From NCBI RefSeq assembly GCF_022346185.1, contig NZ_JAKRMS010000034.1:1-32758 (forward strand): DNA of 32,758 bases, in the 5' to 3' direction. Position 1 is the stretch's first letter. Each line of letters opens with the position of its first letter. Below, in pieces: positions 1 to 7,651 of the stretch. A program made the position numbers and the translations under genes. The stretch comes from Cellulomonas sp. ACRRI (lineage in GTDB: Bacteria; Actinomycetota; Actinomycetes; Actinomycetales; Cellulomonadaceae). The notes beneath the pieces were generated by a model. The model ran no database searches. It worked only from the letters and a program-made list of their open reading frames with translations, and had not been told where the DNA came from.

Positions 1-106
1 CTGCACGAGGCGGGCTGCTTCATCGTCGGCCTGGACGGCGGCGGCGACGTCGCGGTGGCGGACCTGCCGTACTCGGCGGACCCGCTGGTGCTGGTCGTCG
101 GGTCGG
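1..106. repeat. Inverted duplicate of an internal rlmB segment at the window edge
   Basis: Bases 1-106 are an exact reverse complement of 260-365, checked base by base (n pairs with 366-n); identity breaks at 107/259. The piece encodes on the plus strand the same RlmB residues that 260-365 encodes on the minus strand. The break lies 10 bp beyond the rlmB stop, so rlmB itself is intact. A perfect 106-bp arm with a 153-bp loop starting at the first base of the window is typical of a fold-back chimera at a contig end. A real, very recent inverted duplication cannot be excluded. Confidence 0.9.
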
Positions 107-116
107 GCCGGGCGGG

Positions 117-1115
117 TCAGGACGCGCGGGTGCGGGCGACCTCGTAGAGGGCGATGCCCGCGGCCACGCCGGCGTTGAGGCTCTCGACCTCGCTCGCGAT
201 CGGGATGGACGCGATCGCGTCGCAGTGCTCGCGCACCAGGCGGGACAGGCCCTTGCCCTCCGACCCGACGACCAGCACCAGCGGGTCCGCCGAGTACGGC
301 AGGTCCGCCACCGCGACGTCGCCGCCGCCGTCCAGGCCGACGATGAAGCAGCCCGCCTCGTGCAGGCGCTCCAGCGCGCGCACCAGGTTGGTGGCCCGGG
401 CGACCGGGACGCGCGCGGCGGCGCCCGCGGACACCTTCCACGCCGACGCGGTCACGCCGGCGGACCGGCGCTCGGGCACCAGCACGCCGTGGGCGCCGAA
501 CGCGCCCGCGGACCGCAGCACGGCGCCCAGGTTGCGGGGGTCGGTCACGCCGTCGAGCGCCACGATCAGCGGCGCGCGGTCGCTGGCCGCCGCGACGTCC
601 AGCAGGTCCTCGACGTCGCCGTAGTCGTAGGGCGGCACCTGGATCGCGACACCCTGGTGCACGGAGCCGTCGGTGAGCCGGTCCAGCTCGGGCTTCGTGA
701 CCTCGAGCAGCGGGTAGCCCGCCTCGGTCGCCGAGCGCAGGATCTCGCGGGTGCGGTCGTCGGCCTCGAGCCGGGTGGCGACGTACACCGCGGACACCGG
801 GATGCCGGCGCGCAGCGCCTCGACGACGGAGTTCCGCCCGGCCACGACCTCGGTCGCGCCGGCGCCCCGCGCCCTGCCCGCGGCGCCGCCGCCACGGCCG
901 GCGGGCCGGCTGCCCGAGCCGCGGGTGCCGGCGACCGCGCGGCGCTCGGCGGCGGCCTTCTTCTTGGCGGCGGGGTGGTAGGACCGCTCCTCCGCCTTCG
1001 GGGTGGGGCCCTTGCCCTCGAGCCCGCGGCGGCGCTGCCCGCCGGAACCGACGGTGGCGCCCTTCTTGGAGCCCGCCTTGCGTGTCGCGCCGCGGCGCTG
1101 GGAGTTGCCGGCCAT
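117..1115 (-). CDS. rlmB: 23S rRNA (guanosine-2'-O-)-methyltransferase RlmB, SpoU/TrmH family
   Basis: A 332-aa SpoU-type methyltransferase expected to 2'-O-methylate a guanosine of 23S rRNA using SAM. An N-terminal tail of about 85 residues is rich in Lys, Arg and Gly ([19 protein letters not shown]...). It is followed by the substrate-binding domain (VVAGRNSVVEALRAG) and the knotted SPOUT domain with [32 protein letters not shown] and SLNAGVAAGIALYEVAR, the three family motifs. The ATG overlaps the cysS stop by one base (TGATG), so it is probably translated from the cysS transcript. The basic tail is common in actinobacterial homologues. The exact target guanosine is family knowledge. Confidence in the family is high. 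Confidence 0.95.
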   Translation of the reverse strand: MAGNSQRRGATRKAGSKKGATVGSGGQRRRGLEGKGPTPKAEERSYHPAAKKKAAAERRAVAGTRGSGSRPAGRGGGAAGRARGAGATEVVAGRNSVVEALRAGIPVSAVYVATRLEADDRTREILRSATEAGYPLLEVTKPELDRLTDGSVHQGVAIQVPPYDYGDVEDLLDVAAASDRAPLIVALDGVTDPRNLGAVLRSAGAFGAHGVLVPERRSAGVTASAWKVSAGAAARVPVARATNLVRALERLHEAGCFIVGLDGGGDVAVADLPYSADPLVLVVGSEGKGLSRLVREHCDAIASIPIASEVESLNAGVAAGIALYEVARTRAS

Positions 1116-2554
1116 CAGTCCTCGTCCTCGGTCGTCTGGCGCGCGGCGAGGGACCAGCGCGCGCCGGTGGCGTTGTCCTCGACGGCCACGCCCGCGGCCG
1201 TCAGGCGGTCGCGGATCGCGTCCGCGGTGGCCCAGTCGCGGGCCGCTCGGGCCGCGGCGCGGGCGTCGAGCTCGGCACGCACCAGGGCGTCGAGCGCCTC
1301 GGCGTGCCGGTCGTCGGCCGCCGCCGTGCCCCACTGCTCGCCGGCCGGGTCCAGGCCCAGCACGTCGAGCATCGCGCGCACGGCCACCAGGCCCGCACGC
1401 ACGGCGGCGTCGTCCCCGGAGGCCAGGGCGGTGTTGCCCGCGCGCAGGTGCTCGTGCACGACGGCGAGCGCCGCGGGCACGTTCAGGTCGTCGTCCAGCG
1501 CGGCGCCGAAGGCCTCGGGCAGCTCCGTCGTCGCCAGCTCGGCGGCGTCGACCGCGCCCACCCGCTCGGTGGCGCGCTGCACGAAGCCGGCGAGCCGGTC
1601 CCAGGTGGCCTCGGACTCGGCGAGCGTGTCCGGGGTCCACTCGAGCATCGAGCGGTACTGCACCGCGGTCAGCGCGTACCGGACCACGGCCGGGCGTACG
1701 GTCTCCAGCAGCGTGCTGACCAGGAGCCCGTTGCCGAGCGACTTGCTCATCTTCGCGCCGGCCTGGGTGACCCAGCCGTTGTGCAGCCAGTAGCGGGCGA
1801 ACCCGTAGCCCGCGGCGCGGGACTGCGCCTGCTCGTTCTCGTGGTGCGGGAACCGCAGGTCCAGGCCGCCGCCGTGGATGTCGAAGGTGTCGCCCAGGTA
1901 GCGCTGCGCCATCGCCGAGCACTCCAGGTGCCAGCCCGGGCGGCCCCGGCCGAACGGGGTGTCCCAGGAGGCCGTCGCCGGCTCCCCGGGCTTGGCGGCC
2001 TTCCACAGCGCGAAGTCGTGCGGGTCGCGCTTGTCGCCCGCCGCGCCGTCGGGCGCCGGGGCCATGTCGTCGAGCCGCTGGCTGGTCAGCGAGCCGTAGT
2101 CGGCGTACGACCGCACGTCGAAGTAGACGTCGCCCTCGCCCGCCACGTAGGCGTGCCCGGTGTCGACGAGGCGCTGCATCAGCTCGACCATCGCGGGCAC
2201 GTGGCCGGTGGCGCGCGGCTCGTAGGTGGGCGGGAGCACGCCGAGGGCGTCGTAGGCCGCGGTGAACGCGCGCTCGTTCTGCATCGCCCACGCCCACCAC
2301 GCGACGCCCGCCTCCGCCGACCTCGCGAGGATCTTGTCGTCGATGTCGGTGACGTTCCGGACCAGCGTCACGTCGTGCCCGGTGCGGCGCAGCCAGCGCA
2401 CCAGGACGTCGAACGCCACGGCGGACCGGACGTGACCCACGTGCGGGGGGGCCTGGACGGTCGCGCCGCACAGGTAGATGCCGACCGCGCCCGGGGTCAC
2501 GGGGACGAAGTCGCGCACCTCGCGGGTGGCGGTGTCGAACAGGCGCAGGCTCAC
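1115..2554 (-). CDS. cysS: Cysteinyl-tRNA synthetase
   Basis: A 479-aa class I synthetase that charges tRNA-Cys. The zinc and ATP-binding start is visible as [18 protein letters not shown], where HVGH is the HIGH signature and the Cys is the first zinc ligand. The second ATP motif is KMSKSLGNG. The remaining zinc ligands fit the [13 protein letters not shown] and [10 protein letters not shown] stretches. The GTG start ([13 protein letters not shown]) is chosen because family homology begins there. No Shine-Dalgarno is visible, but a TAGCCT box lies 8 nt upstream, suggesting a leaderless message. A TTG three codons upstream is the alternative. The gene follows a LysR gene by 11 nt and overlaps rlmB by one base. 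In relatives cysS usually follows ispF directly. Confidence 0.95.
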   Translation of the reverse strand: MSLRLFDTATREVRDFVPVTPGAVGIYLCGATVQAPPHVGHVRSAVAFDVLVRWLRRTGHDVTLVRNVTDIDDKILARSAEAGVAWWAWAMQNERAFTAAYDALGVLPPTYEPRATGHVPAMVELMQRLVDTGHAYVAGEGDVYFDVRSYADYGSLTSQRLDDMAPAPDGAAGDKRDPHDFALWKAAKPGEPATASWDTPFGRGRPGWHLECSAMAQRYLGDTFDIHGGGLDLRFPHHENEQAQSRAAGYGFARYWLHNGWVTQAGAKMSKSLGNGLLVSTLLETVRPAVVRYALTAVQYRSMLEWTPDTLAESEATWDRLAGFVQRATERVGAVDAAELATTELPEAFGAALDDDLNVPAALAVVHEHLRAGNTALASGDDAAVRAGLVAVRAMLDVLGLDPAGEQWGTAAADDRHAEALDALVRAELDARAAARAARDWATADAIRDRLTAAGVAVEDNATGARWSLAARQTTEDED

Positions 2555-2562
2555 GAGGGTCA

Positions 2563-2568
2563 AGGCTA
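2563..2568 (-). promoter_or_regulatory. Candidate -10 box for cysS, overlapping the lysR stop codon
   Basis: On the minus strand TAGCCT is followed after 8 nt by the cysS GTG. Its TAG is also the stop codon of the upstream LysR gene. It fits the TANNNT pattern seen before several other starts here. There is no recognisable -35 box. Inference from pattern only. Confidence 0.35.
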
Positions 2569-3501
2569 CCGGTCGGGGCGCTCCGGACCGGTGGCGGCGG
2601 GGGCCGGCTCGTCCGCGAACCGCGCCGCCTCGGCGCGCAGGGCGTCCAGCACCTGCCGCACGACCCGGCGGGCGGCGCGCTCCGGGCGGACGAGGGCGTC
2701 GACCCGCCGGCCCGCGCGGACCCCCGCGAGGGGCACCAGCACCGCGCCGCGGCGGCCGGCGGTGTGCCGGGGCAGCAGGCTGACCCCGTGGCCCGCGGCC
2801 ACCAGCGCCTCCACGACGCCGAAGTCGTTGAACCGCTGCACGATCCGCAGCGGCCGCCCCGCCACCGCGCCGACGGCGTCCAGCACGCCCGCGACCGGGA
2901 AGCCGGCCTGCACCGCGATCCACGGCTCGTCGGCCAGGTCGGCGGGCGTGACGGTGGCGCGGGTCGCGAGCGGGTGGCCCGGCGGCAGCGCGACGTCCAG
3001 GGGCTCGCGCAGCAGCGGGACGACGTCGACCCCGGCCGGCCAGCCGGCGCCGCCGTCCGGGCGGTGGGCCACCACCAGGTCGAAGTCGGCGGTGAGCGCG
3101 GGGAACTCGTCCTGGGCGACGTCCTCGTCCCCGAGCGCGACCTGCACCCCGTCCATCGCGGCGACCCGGGTCAGCAGGCCGGGCAGCAGCAGCTCCGCGC
3201 CGGACTGGAACGCCGCGACCCGGACCAGGCCGTGCGGGGCGGACCGGAACGCGTCGACGGCCGCCTCCGCCCGCTCGAGGGCCACGGCGACGTCGGCGGC
3301 CGCGTCGGCGAGGGCGTGCCCGGCGCCGGTGAGCCGGATCCCGCGGCCGTGCCGCTCGACCACCGCGGCGCCCGCGTCCCGGGCGAGCACGCGCAGCTGC
3401 TGCGACACCGCGGACGGCGTCAGGTGCAGCGCGGCGGCCGCCGCGGTCACACCGCCGCGGTCCCGGACGGCGCGGAGCGTCGCGAGGTGCCGAGTGTCCA
3501 T
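2566..3501 (-). CDS. LysR-family transcriptional regulator
   Basis: A 311-aa protein with the LysR layout. Residues 1-60 form a winged helix-turn-helix ([20 protein letters not shown], then [17 protein letters not shown]), followed by a linker helix and a periplasmic-binding-protein-like effector domain from about residue 90 to 290. It is divergent from the EamA transporter gene at 3574 with a 72-bp shared spacer, so the transporter is the likely target; the ligand is unknown. The ATG has no Shine-Dalgarno but sits 6 nt after TAGCGT, consistent with leaderless transcription. The C-terminal 20 residues are Pro/Ala-rich and not conserved in type. Pairs of this kind usually control export or uptake of a small metabolite. 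Confidence 0.9.
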   Translation of the reverse strand: MDTRHLATLRAVRDRGGVTAAAAALHLTPSAVSQQLRVLARDAGAAVVERHGRGIRLTGAGHALADAAADVAVALERAEAAVDAFRSAPHGLVRVAAFQSGAELLLPGLLTRVAAMDGVQVALGDEDVAQDEFPALTADFDLVVAHRPDGGAGWPAGVDVVPLLREPLDVALPPGHPLATRATVTPADLADEPWIAVQAGFPVAGVLDAVGAVAGRPLRIVQRFNDFGVVEALVAAGHGVSLLPRHTAGRRGAVLVPLAGVRAGRRVDALVRPERAARRVVRQVLDALRAEAARFADEPAPAATGPERPDR

Positions 3502-3573
3502 GCAGCGACGCTACAGGGACCGTGCGCCACTTTTCGATGGTGCTGCACGGTCCCGCGGCCGCAGGATCGGCGC
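3502..3573. promoter_or_regulatory. Divergent lysR/eamA promoter with 10-bp inverted repeat
   Basis: A perfect 10-bp inverted repeat, GGGACCGTGC at 3516-3525 and GCACGGTCCC at 3545-3554, is separated by 19 bp. It lies between the two divergent starts, a plausible LysR-protein site. The minus-strand -10 candidate TAGCGT (3508-3513) is 6 nt from the lysR ATG. On the plus side CAGGA (3562-3566) lies 7 nt before the EamA ATG and can act as ribosome binding site. Confidence 0.5.
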
Positions 3574-5340
3574 ATGCCGACCCGAGACCGCCTGCTCGCC
3601 CTCGTCGTCGCCGTGCTCTGGGGGCTGAACTTCCCGGCGATCCACCTGTCGCTCGAGCAGTTCCCGCCGTTCTTCCTGGTCGCGCTGCGGTTCGCGCTGC
3701 TCGCGGTGCCGACGCTGCTGCTCGTCCCCCGCCCCCGGGTGCCCGTGCGGTGGCTCATCGGGTACGGCGTCGGGTTCGGGGTCCTCCAGTTCGCGTTCCT
3801 CTACCTCGCGATGGACACCGGGATGCCGACCGGGCTGGCGTCGCTCGTGCTCCAGGCCTCCGCGCCGTTCACGGTGCTGCTCGGCGCGGTGTGGCTGCGG
3901 GAGCGGATCACCGCGCGGCAGGCGGTCGGCGTGGCGGTGGCGATCTGCGGGCTCGGCGGGATCGCGGCCCTCCGGGCCGGGGCGGGCGCGTCCGCCGGCC
4001 TGCTGCCGGTCGTGCTCACGCTGTGCGGCGGCCTCGGCTGGGCGTTCGGCAACGTCTCCAGCCGGCAGGCGCACCCGGACAGCCCGCTGCGGTTCATGCT
4101 CTGGATGTCGGTGGTGCCGCCGGTGCCGATGCTGGCGCTGTCGCTGGTGGTGGACGGGCCGGACGCAATCGGGCGCTCGCTCACGACCCTCGGGACCGCG
4201 ACCGGGGCGTGGGCGCTGGCCGGGCTGGCGTTCACGGTCCTGGTGGCCACGGTCGTGGGCTCCGGGATCTGGACCGCCCTGCTCGCGCGGCACCCGTCGG
4301 GGGTGGTGGCCCCGTTCTCGATGCTGGTCCCGGTCGTCGGCATCGGGGCGTCCTGGGCGTTCCTCGGGGAGCGTCCGGCCGCCGCCGAGCTCGCCCTGGG
4401 CGCGGTGGTCGTGGGCGGCGTCCTGATCGCGACCCGCGCCCCGCGCCGCCCGCTCCCACGTCGAGATGACAACTCTCGGCTGTCCCGGACCCCGCGCGTA
4501 CAGCCGAGAGTTGCCATCTCGACGAGCCGGCCCATCGCCGAGTCTCCACTTTCGGACTGTCGACCGGGGCGGACGCAGAGACCGGAGGTGGAGACTCGGC
4601 GACGGGGCGCGCGGGCGCGGGCAGCGCGGGCGCGGGGTGGCGCGGGCGCGGCAGCGCGGGCGCGGCAGCGCGGGCGCGGGGTGGCGCGCGGGCGGCGCTA
4701 CGCGCGCGGGGCGATGAGGGCCGTGGCGATCGCGGCGATGCCCTCGCCGCGGCCCGTGAGCCCCAGGCCGTCGGTGGTCGTGGCGCTGACGCTCACCGGG
4801 GCCCCGGCCGCGGCCGTCAGCGCAGCCTCCGCCTCGGCGCGGCGGGGGGACAGCCGCGGGCGGTTGCCGACCACCTGGACGGCGACGTTGCCGATCTCGA
4901 ACCCCGCCTCGCGGACCAGCCGCGCCGCCTCGGCGAGCAGGGTCGTGCCCGCGGCGCCGGCCCACTCCGGGCGGGACGTGCCGAACACGGAGCCGAGGTC
5001 GCCGATCCCGGCCGCGGACAGCAGGGCGTCGGCGGCGGCGTGCGCGGCCACGTCGGCGTCGGAGTGGCCGGCCAGCGGCGCCTCGCCGGGCCAGGCGAGG
5101 CCCGCGAGGTGCAGGACGGCGCCGGGCGCGGGCTCGGGGTCGTTCGCGTGCACGTCGACGCCGACGCCCGTGCGCGGCAGACCCGGCAGGCCGGCGTCCG
5201 GACCCGAGCTCGCACCCGGGTCGCGGGGCCCGTCGCCCGCCGGCCCCGCGCCCGCCGGCCCCGTCACGCCCGCGCCCCGTCGCGGGCCGCCGCGTCCCGC
5301 GCCAGCAGCTCCGCCACCGCGAGGTCCCGCGTCGTGGTGA
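3574..5340 (+). CDS. EamA-family (DMT) transporter, frame open far beyond its domain
   Basis: The first roughly 295 residues (3574 to about 4455) are a ten-helix drug/metabolite transporter of the EamA type. It has two repeated halves, opening with [20 protein letters not shown] and with a second EamA unit from about residue 150 ([17 protein letters not shown]). Such proteins export amino acids or related metabolites; the substrate here is unknown. After [12 protein letters not shown] the frame meets no stop codon until TGA at 5338-5340. It crosses two long inverted repeats, a GC minisatellite and the complete ispF gene on the opposite strand. The tail (Arg/Ala-rich, no fold) is unlikely to be functional. 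The original stop may have been lost when the repeats arose, or there may be a sequence error. The domain call is firm; the 3' end is not. Confidence 0.6.
   Translation: MPTRDRLLALVVAVLWGLNFPAIHLSLEQFPPFFLVALRFALLAVPTLLLVPRPRVPVRWLIGYGVGFGVLQFAFLYLAMDTGMPTGLASLVLQASAPFTVLLGAVWLRERITARQAVGVAVAICGLGGIAALRAGAGASAGLLPVVLTLCGGLGWAFGNVSSRQAHPDSPLRFMLWMSVVPPVPMLALSLVVDGPDAIGRSLTTLGTATGAWALAGLAFTVLVATVVGSGIWTALLARHPSGVVAPFSMLVPVVGIGASWAFLGERPAAAELALGAVVVGGVLIATRAPRRPLPRRDDNSRLSRTPRVQPRVAISTSRPIAESPLSDCRPGRTQRPEVETRRRGARARAARARGGAGAAARARQRGRGVARGRRYARGAMRAVAIAAMPSPRPVSPRPSVVVALTLTGAPAAAVSAASASARRGDSRGRLPTTWTATLPISNPASRTSRAASASRVVPAAPAHSGRDVPNTEPRSPIPAADSRASAAACAATSASEWPASGASPGQARPARCRTAPGAGSGSFACTSTPTPVRGRPGRPASGPELAPGSRGPSPAGPAPAGPVTPAPRRGPPRPAPAAPPPRGPASW
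4459..4524. repeat. Long inverted repeat A (25-bp arms)
   Basis: The left arm 4459-4483 and right arm 4500-4524 pair over 25 positions with one mismatch (A4469 against C4514) and a 16-nt loop. In a minus-strand transcript the mismatch becomes a G-U wobble, so the stem is unbroken. No T-tract follows on either side. It lies between convergent eamA and ispF and is read in frame by the open EamA frame. It is much longer than an ordinary terminator stem. It could be a bidirectional transcript end or a mobile or replicating palindrome. Confidence 0.85.
4531..4606. repeat. Long inverted repeat B (25-position stem, 15-bp perfect core)
   Basis: The arms 4531-4555 and 4582-4606 pair with a perfect 15-bp core (4535-4549 with 4588-4602, containing GCCGAGTCTCCAC), one A/C mismatch at 4534/4603 and two G-T pairs nearer the loop. 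The loop is 26 nt. It begins 6 nt after repeat A and has a different sequence. No T-tract. Function unknown. Confidence 0.85.
4609..4679. repeat. GC-only minisatellite, 12-mer core with 14-16 bp period
   Basis: Five exact copies of GCGCGGGCGCGG begin at 4609, 4624, 4640, 4654 and 4668. They are joined by short GCA or GGT linkers, and a degenerate copy follows at about 4684. It ends just before the ispF stop codon. Likely prone to slippage and length variation. Confidence 0.85.
4698..5267 (-). CDS. ispF: 2-C-methyl-D-erythritol 2,4-cyclodiphosphate synthase
   Basis: Catalyses CMP release and cyclisation in the non-mevalonate isoprenoid pathway. The predicted protein is 189 aa, against about 155-160 usual. 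The metal ligands are visible as GVGVDVH (Asp38, His40) and [17 protein letters not shown] (His76 aligning with E. coli His42). The C-terminal half has the substrate segment [17 protein letters not shown] and [20 protein letters not shown]. The GTG start overlaps the ispD stop by four bases (GTGA), but leaves about 30 Gly/Pro-rich residues before the fold. No other ATG or GTG lies closer to the domain in frame, so either the extension is real or a rare codon is used. Operon: carD-ispD-ispF. Confidence 0.93.
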   Translation of the reverse strand: MTGPAGAGPAGDGPRDPGASSGPDAGLPGLPRTGVGVDVHANDPEPAPGAVLHLAGLAWPGEAPLAGHSDADVAAHAAADALLSAAGIGDLGSVFGTSRPEWAGAAGTTLLAEAARLVREAGFEIGNVAVQVVGNRPRLSPRRAEAEAALTAAAGAPVSVSATTTDGLGLTGRGEGIAAIATALIAPRA

Positions 5341-6007
5341 TCTTCATGGCCTGCTCCTCCCCCGGCACGACCCACACCTGCTCGCCGAGCGCCTCGACGA
5401 GCGCCGCGTCGTCGGTCGCGGCCGTGGCCTCGCTGGCCGCCCGGGGCGCCCCGTGGGCGTGCGCGGCGTCCAGCAGGTCCCGCTCGAACCCCTGCGGCGT
5501 CTGCACGGCCCGCATCGTGGCGCGCGGCACGGTGGCGACCACCGGCGCCGCGCCGTCGACGGGCTCGCCGACCTGCTTGATGGTGTCGGCGACCGGCAGC
5601 CCCGGCACGACGGCCCGGTGCCCGGCGCGCACGGCGGCCTCGACGGACCGGATCAGCGCGGGCGACGCGAGCGCGCGGGCCGCGTCGTGCACCAGGACGA
5701 CGTCGACGTCGGGCCCGAGCGCGGCGAGACCCGCGGCCACGGACGCCTGGCGCGACCCGGCGCCCTCGACCACGGTCACGGGGACGCCGACGCCGGGCCG
5801 CACCGGCCCGCCGAGCAGCGCCCGGAAGCCGCCGGCGCGGCCGGGCGGCACGGTGACGACCACGGACAGCACGACGCCCGACGCAGCGAGGCGCCGGGCG
5901 GCGTGCACGACCAGCGGGACCCCGGCGAGCTCGACGAGCGCCTTCGGTCCCGGGAGGCCGAGCCGCGTGCCGCTGCCGGCGGCGGTCAGGATCGCCGCGG
6001 TGGGCAT
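5264..6007 (-). CDS. ispD: 2-C-methyl-D-erythritol 4-phosphate cytidylyltransferase
   Basis: A 247-aa nucleotidyltransferase that makes CDP-methylerythritol in the isoprenoid pathway. The glycine-rich CTP loop is [21 protein letters not shown] at residues 4-24. The acidic metal site VVLVHDAAR and the substrate-side stretch [16 protein letters not shown] are also present. The ATG start is followed immediately by the fold. It lies 39 nt downstream of carD and overlaps ispF by four bases. carD-ispD-ispF is a conserved actinobacterial order, with isoprenoid genes probably transcribed together with the CarD regulator. Confidence 0.96.
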   Translation of the reverse strand: MPTAAILTAAGSGTRLGLPGPKALVELAGVPLVVHAARRLAASGVVLSVVVTVPPGRAGGFRALLGGPVRPGVGVPVTVVEGAGSRQASVAAGLAALGPDVDVVLVHDAARALASPALIRSVEAAVRAGHRAVVPGLPVADTIKQVGEPVDGAAPVVATVPRATMRAVQTPQGFERDLLDAAHAHGAPRAASEATAATDDAALVEALGEQVWVVPGEEQAMKITTTRDLAVAELLARDAAARDGARA

Positions 6008-6046
6008 GCGGGCGCGGTCGGCCGGTGTCGGAGGGTCAGCGCGCCG

Positions 6047-6529
6047 TCAGGACGCGAGCACCTCGTCGAGGATGGCCTCGGCCTTCTCCTCCTCGGTGTG
6101 CTCGGCGAGCGCGAGCTCCGAGACGAGGATCTGCCGGGCCTTGGCGAGCATGCGCTTCTCACCCGCGGACAGGCCGCGGTCGGCGTCCCGGCGGGACAGG
6201 TCGCGCACGACCTCGGCGACCTTGATCACGTCGCCGGAGGCGAGCTTCTCGAGGTTGGCCTTGTAGCGGCGCGACCAGTTGGTCGGCTCCTCGGTGTAGG
6301 GGGCGCGCAGCACGTCGAACACGCGCTCCAGCCCCTCGGCCCCGACGACGTCCCGCACACCCACGAGGTCGACGTTCTCCGCCGGCACCTCGATGGTCAG
6401 GTCACCCTGTGCGACCTTCAGCTTGAGGTAGATCTTGTCCTCGCCGCGGATGGTCCTGGTCTTGATCTCCTCGATCAGCGCTGCACCGTGGTGCGGGTAG
6501 ACAACCGTCTCCCCAACAGTGAAAGTCAT
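6047..6529 (-). CDS. carD: CarD-family RNA polymerase-binding transcription factor
   Basis: A 160-aa protein. It has an N-terminal Tudor-like RNA-polymerase beta-binding domain ([20 protein letters not shown], residues 1-60) and a helical DNA-binding C-terminal domain with [17 protein letters not shown] and [18 protein letters not shown]. CarD stabilises open complexes at housekeeping and rRNA promoters and is essential in mycobacteria. A GGGGA element lies about 10 nt before the ATG. It heads the ispD-ispF series. Length and all parts match the family. Confidence 0.96.
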   Translation of the reverse strand: MTFTVGETVVYPHHGAALIEEIKTRTIRGEDKIYLKLKVAQGDLTIEVPAENVDLVGVRDVVGAEGLERVFDVLRAPYTEEPTNWSRRYKANLEKLASGDVIKVAEVVRDLSRRDADRGLSAGEKRMLAKARQILVSELALAEHTEEEKAEAILDEVLAS

Positions 6530-6896
6530 CTGCAGGTGTCCCCTTTCGCGGAAAGCCAGTCTACCACGCGGCAACGGGGGGATTTCGTGGAGATCAGCAG
6601 CGTTTGCGCAGGTCAGCGCGTTGCCGGCCACGTCAGACACTCGACACGCCGCGCGACGTGCCGCCGCGGGGCGCACGGCTGGCTAGTCTCCGACCAGGGC
6701 CCCGTGCAGCCCCGTCCCCGCCCGCACGCGCCGCTGACCTGCGACGACGCACCCCGTGGGACCGAAGGCCCACGCAGCGGCCGAGAGGCCGTGCACGGCA
6801 CCCCCGCGCCCACGTAGGCTCGGCCTCGCACGCCCGCGCGCGTGCCGCAGCCCCCCGCGCACCGCAGCGCCCGCCCCACCGCACCGAGGAGTCTCC
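6530..6896. promoter_or_regulatory. carD/lipoprotein divergent intergenic region
   Basis: These 367 bp hold no convincing gene. A minus-strand TAGACT box at 6558-6563 could be the carD -10, giving a leader of about 20-25 nt. On the plus strand TAGGCT at 6815-6820 is a candidate -10 for the lipoprotein gene, whose ribosome site GAGGAG is at 6886-6891. -35 boxes are not recognisable. The middle (6600-6800) shows nothing I can name. Confidence 0.35.
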
Positions 6897-7514
6897 GTGG
6901 CCCGCAGCCGCACGTCCGCCCGCCCCGTCGTCGTCGGGGCCGTCCTGGCCCTCGCGGCGGCCCTGTCCGGCTGCTCGGTGACCAACCAGATCACCACCGA
7001 GGTCGCGTACTCGGCGTCGGACGGCGTCCGCGCCACGCTCGGCGACCTCACCGCCGAGAACCTGCTGATCGTCGCCGAGGCGGCGGACGCCCCCGGTGCG
7101 CTGCAGGGCGCGCTGACCAACCGCGGCGACGAGGCGCTGACCGTCGAGCTGTCCCTCGAGGGCTCGTCCGAGCGCGTGCGCGTCGAGTCCGGGGCCACCG
7201 TGCTGCTGGGCGGCGGCTCCGGCGAGGGCGGCGCGGACGGCGACGAGCGCGAGCAGGTCGTCTTCGACACCGCGGGCGCCCCGGGCTCGACCGTCGAGCT
7301 GACGCTGAGCACCGCCGAGGCGGGCGACGAGACCGTCCCCGTCCCCGTGCTCGACGGCACGCTGCCGGAGTACGCGGACCTGGTCCCGGAGGTCGTCGAG
7401 GAGACCCCCGAGCCGACCGCCACCGAGACGGCGTCCGCCGAGGACACCACGGAGCCCGGCACCGAGGAGACGACGGCGCCGACCGCCGAGGAGACCGCCG
7501 GCACCGAGGGCTGA
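6897..7514 (+). CDS. Putative lipoprotein of unknown function with acidic Thr/Glu-rich tail
   Basis: A 205-aa secreted lipoprotein. Arg-rich n-region, hydrophobic helix VVVGAVLALAAAL and lipobox LSGC with Cys26 as the predicted lipidation site. The middle (about 40-150) looks like a beta-sandwich, with LTAENLLIVAEAADAPGAL and LTNRGDEALTVELSLEG, a layout seen in uncharacterised actinobacterial lipoproteins. The last 45 residues are low-complexity Thr/Glu/Pro/Ala and may span the cell wall. The GTG start at 6897 is chosen because GAGGAG precedes it by 5 nt and the signal peptide starts there; an in-frame ATG at 6756 would add an unlikely Arg/Pro-rich leader. Convergent with pstB; a role in phosphate uptake is not shown. 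Confidence 0.85.
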   Translation: MARSRTSARPVVVGAVLALAAALSGCSVTNQITTEVAYSASDGVRATLGDLTAENLLIVAEAADAPGALQGALTNRGDEALTVELSLEGSSERVRVESGATVLLGGGSGEGGADGDEREQVVFDTAGAPGSTVELTLSTAEAGDETVPVPVLDGTLPEYADLVPEVVEETPEPTATETASAEDTTEPGTEETTAPTAEETAGTEG

Positions 7515-7551
7515 CTCCCCCGCGGGCCCGTCCCGACCCCCGTGCACGACA

Positions 7552-7580
7552 CAGGCCCCGTCCACCACGGACGGGGCCTG
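7552..7580. terminator. Bidirectional hairpin terminator between lipoprotein gene and pstB
   Basis: A perfect 12-bp stem CAGGCCCCGTCC (7552-7563) with GGACGGGGCCTG (7569-7580) and a 5-nt loop, placed between convergent stop codons. No strong T-tract, as is usual in high-GC actinobacteria. Confidence 0.8.
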
Positions 7581-7651
7581 CGTCGTACGGCCCGGGCGGC
7601 TGCGCGCGGTTCCCCTCCCGACCCGCGCGCGGCCGCCGTGCCCCCCGCGGC

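Noticed and set aside
1082..3628. 848-codon open frame on the plus strand
   Set aside because: It is antisense to rlmB, cysS and the LysR gene, which have clear family motifs; long shadow frames are expected at this GC content.
4440..4470. A simple frameshift ending EamA at TGA 4467-4469
   Set aside because: That stop is in another frame and the EamA coding pattern shows no break before 4455; a frameshift would need raw-read support. Left as a possibility within the EamA finding.
4459..4524. Repeat A as an ordinary rho-independent terminator
   Set aside because: The stem is 25 bp with a 16-nt loop and no T-tract; other terminators here have 12-16 bp stems and 3-5 nt loops. It may still end transcripts, but not as a typical member.
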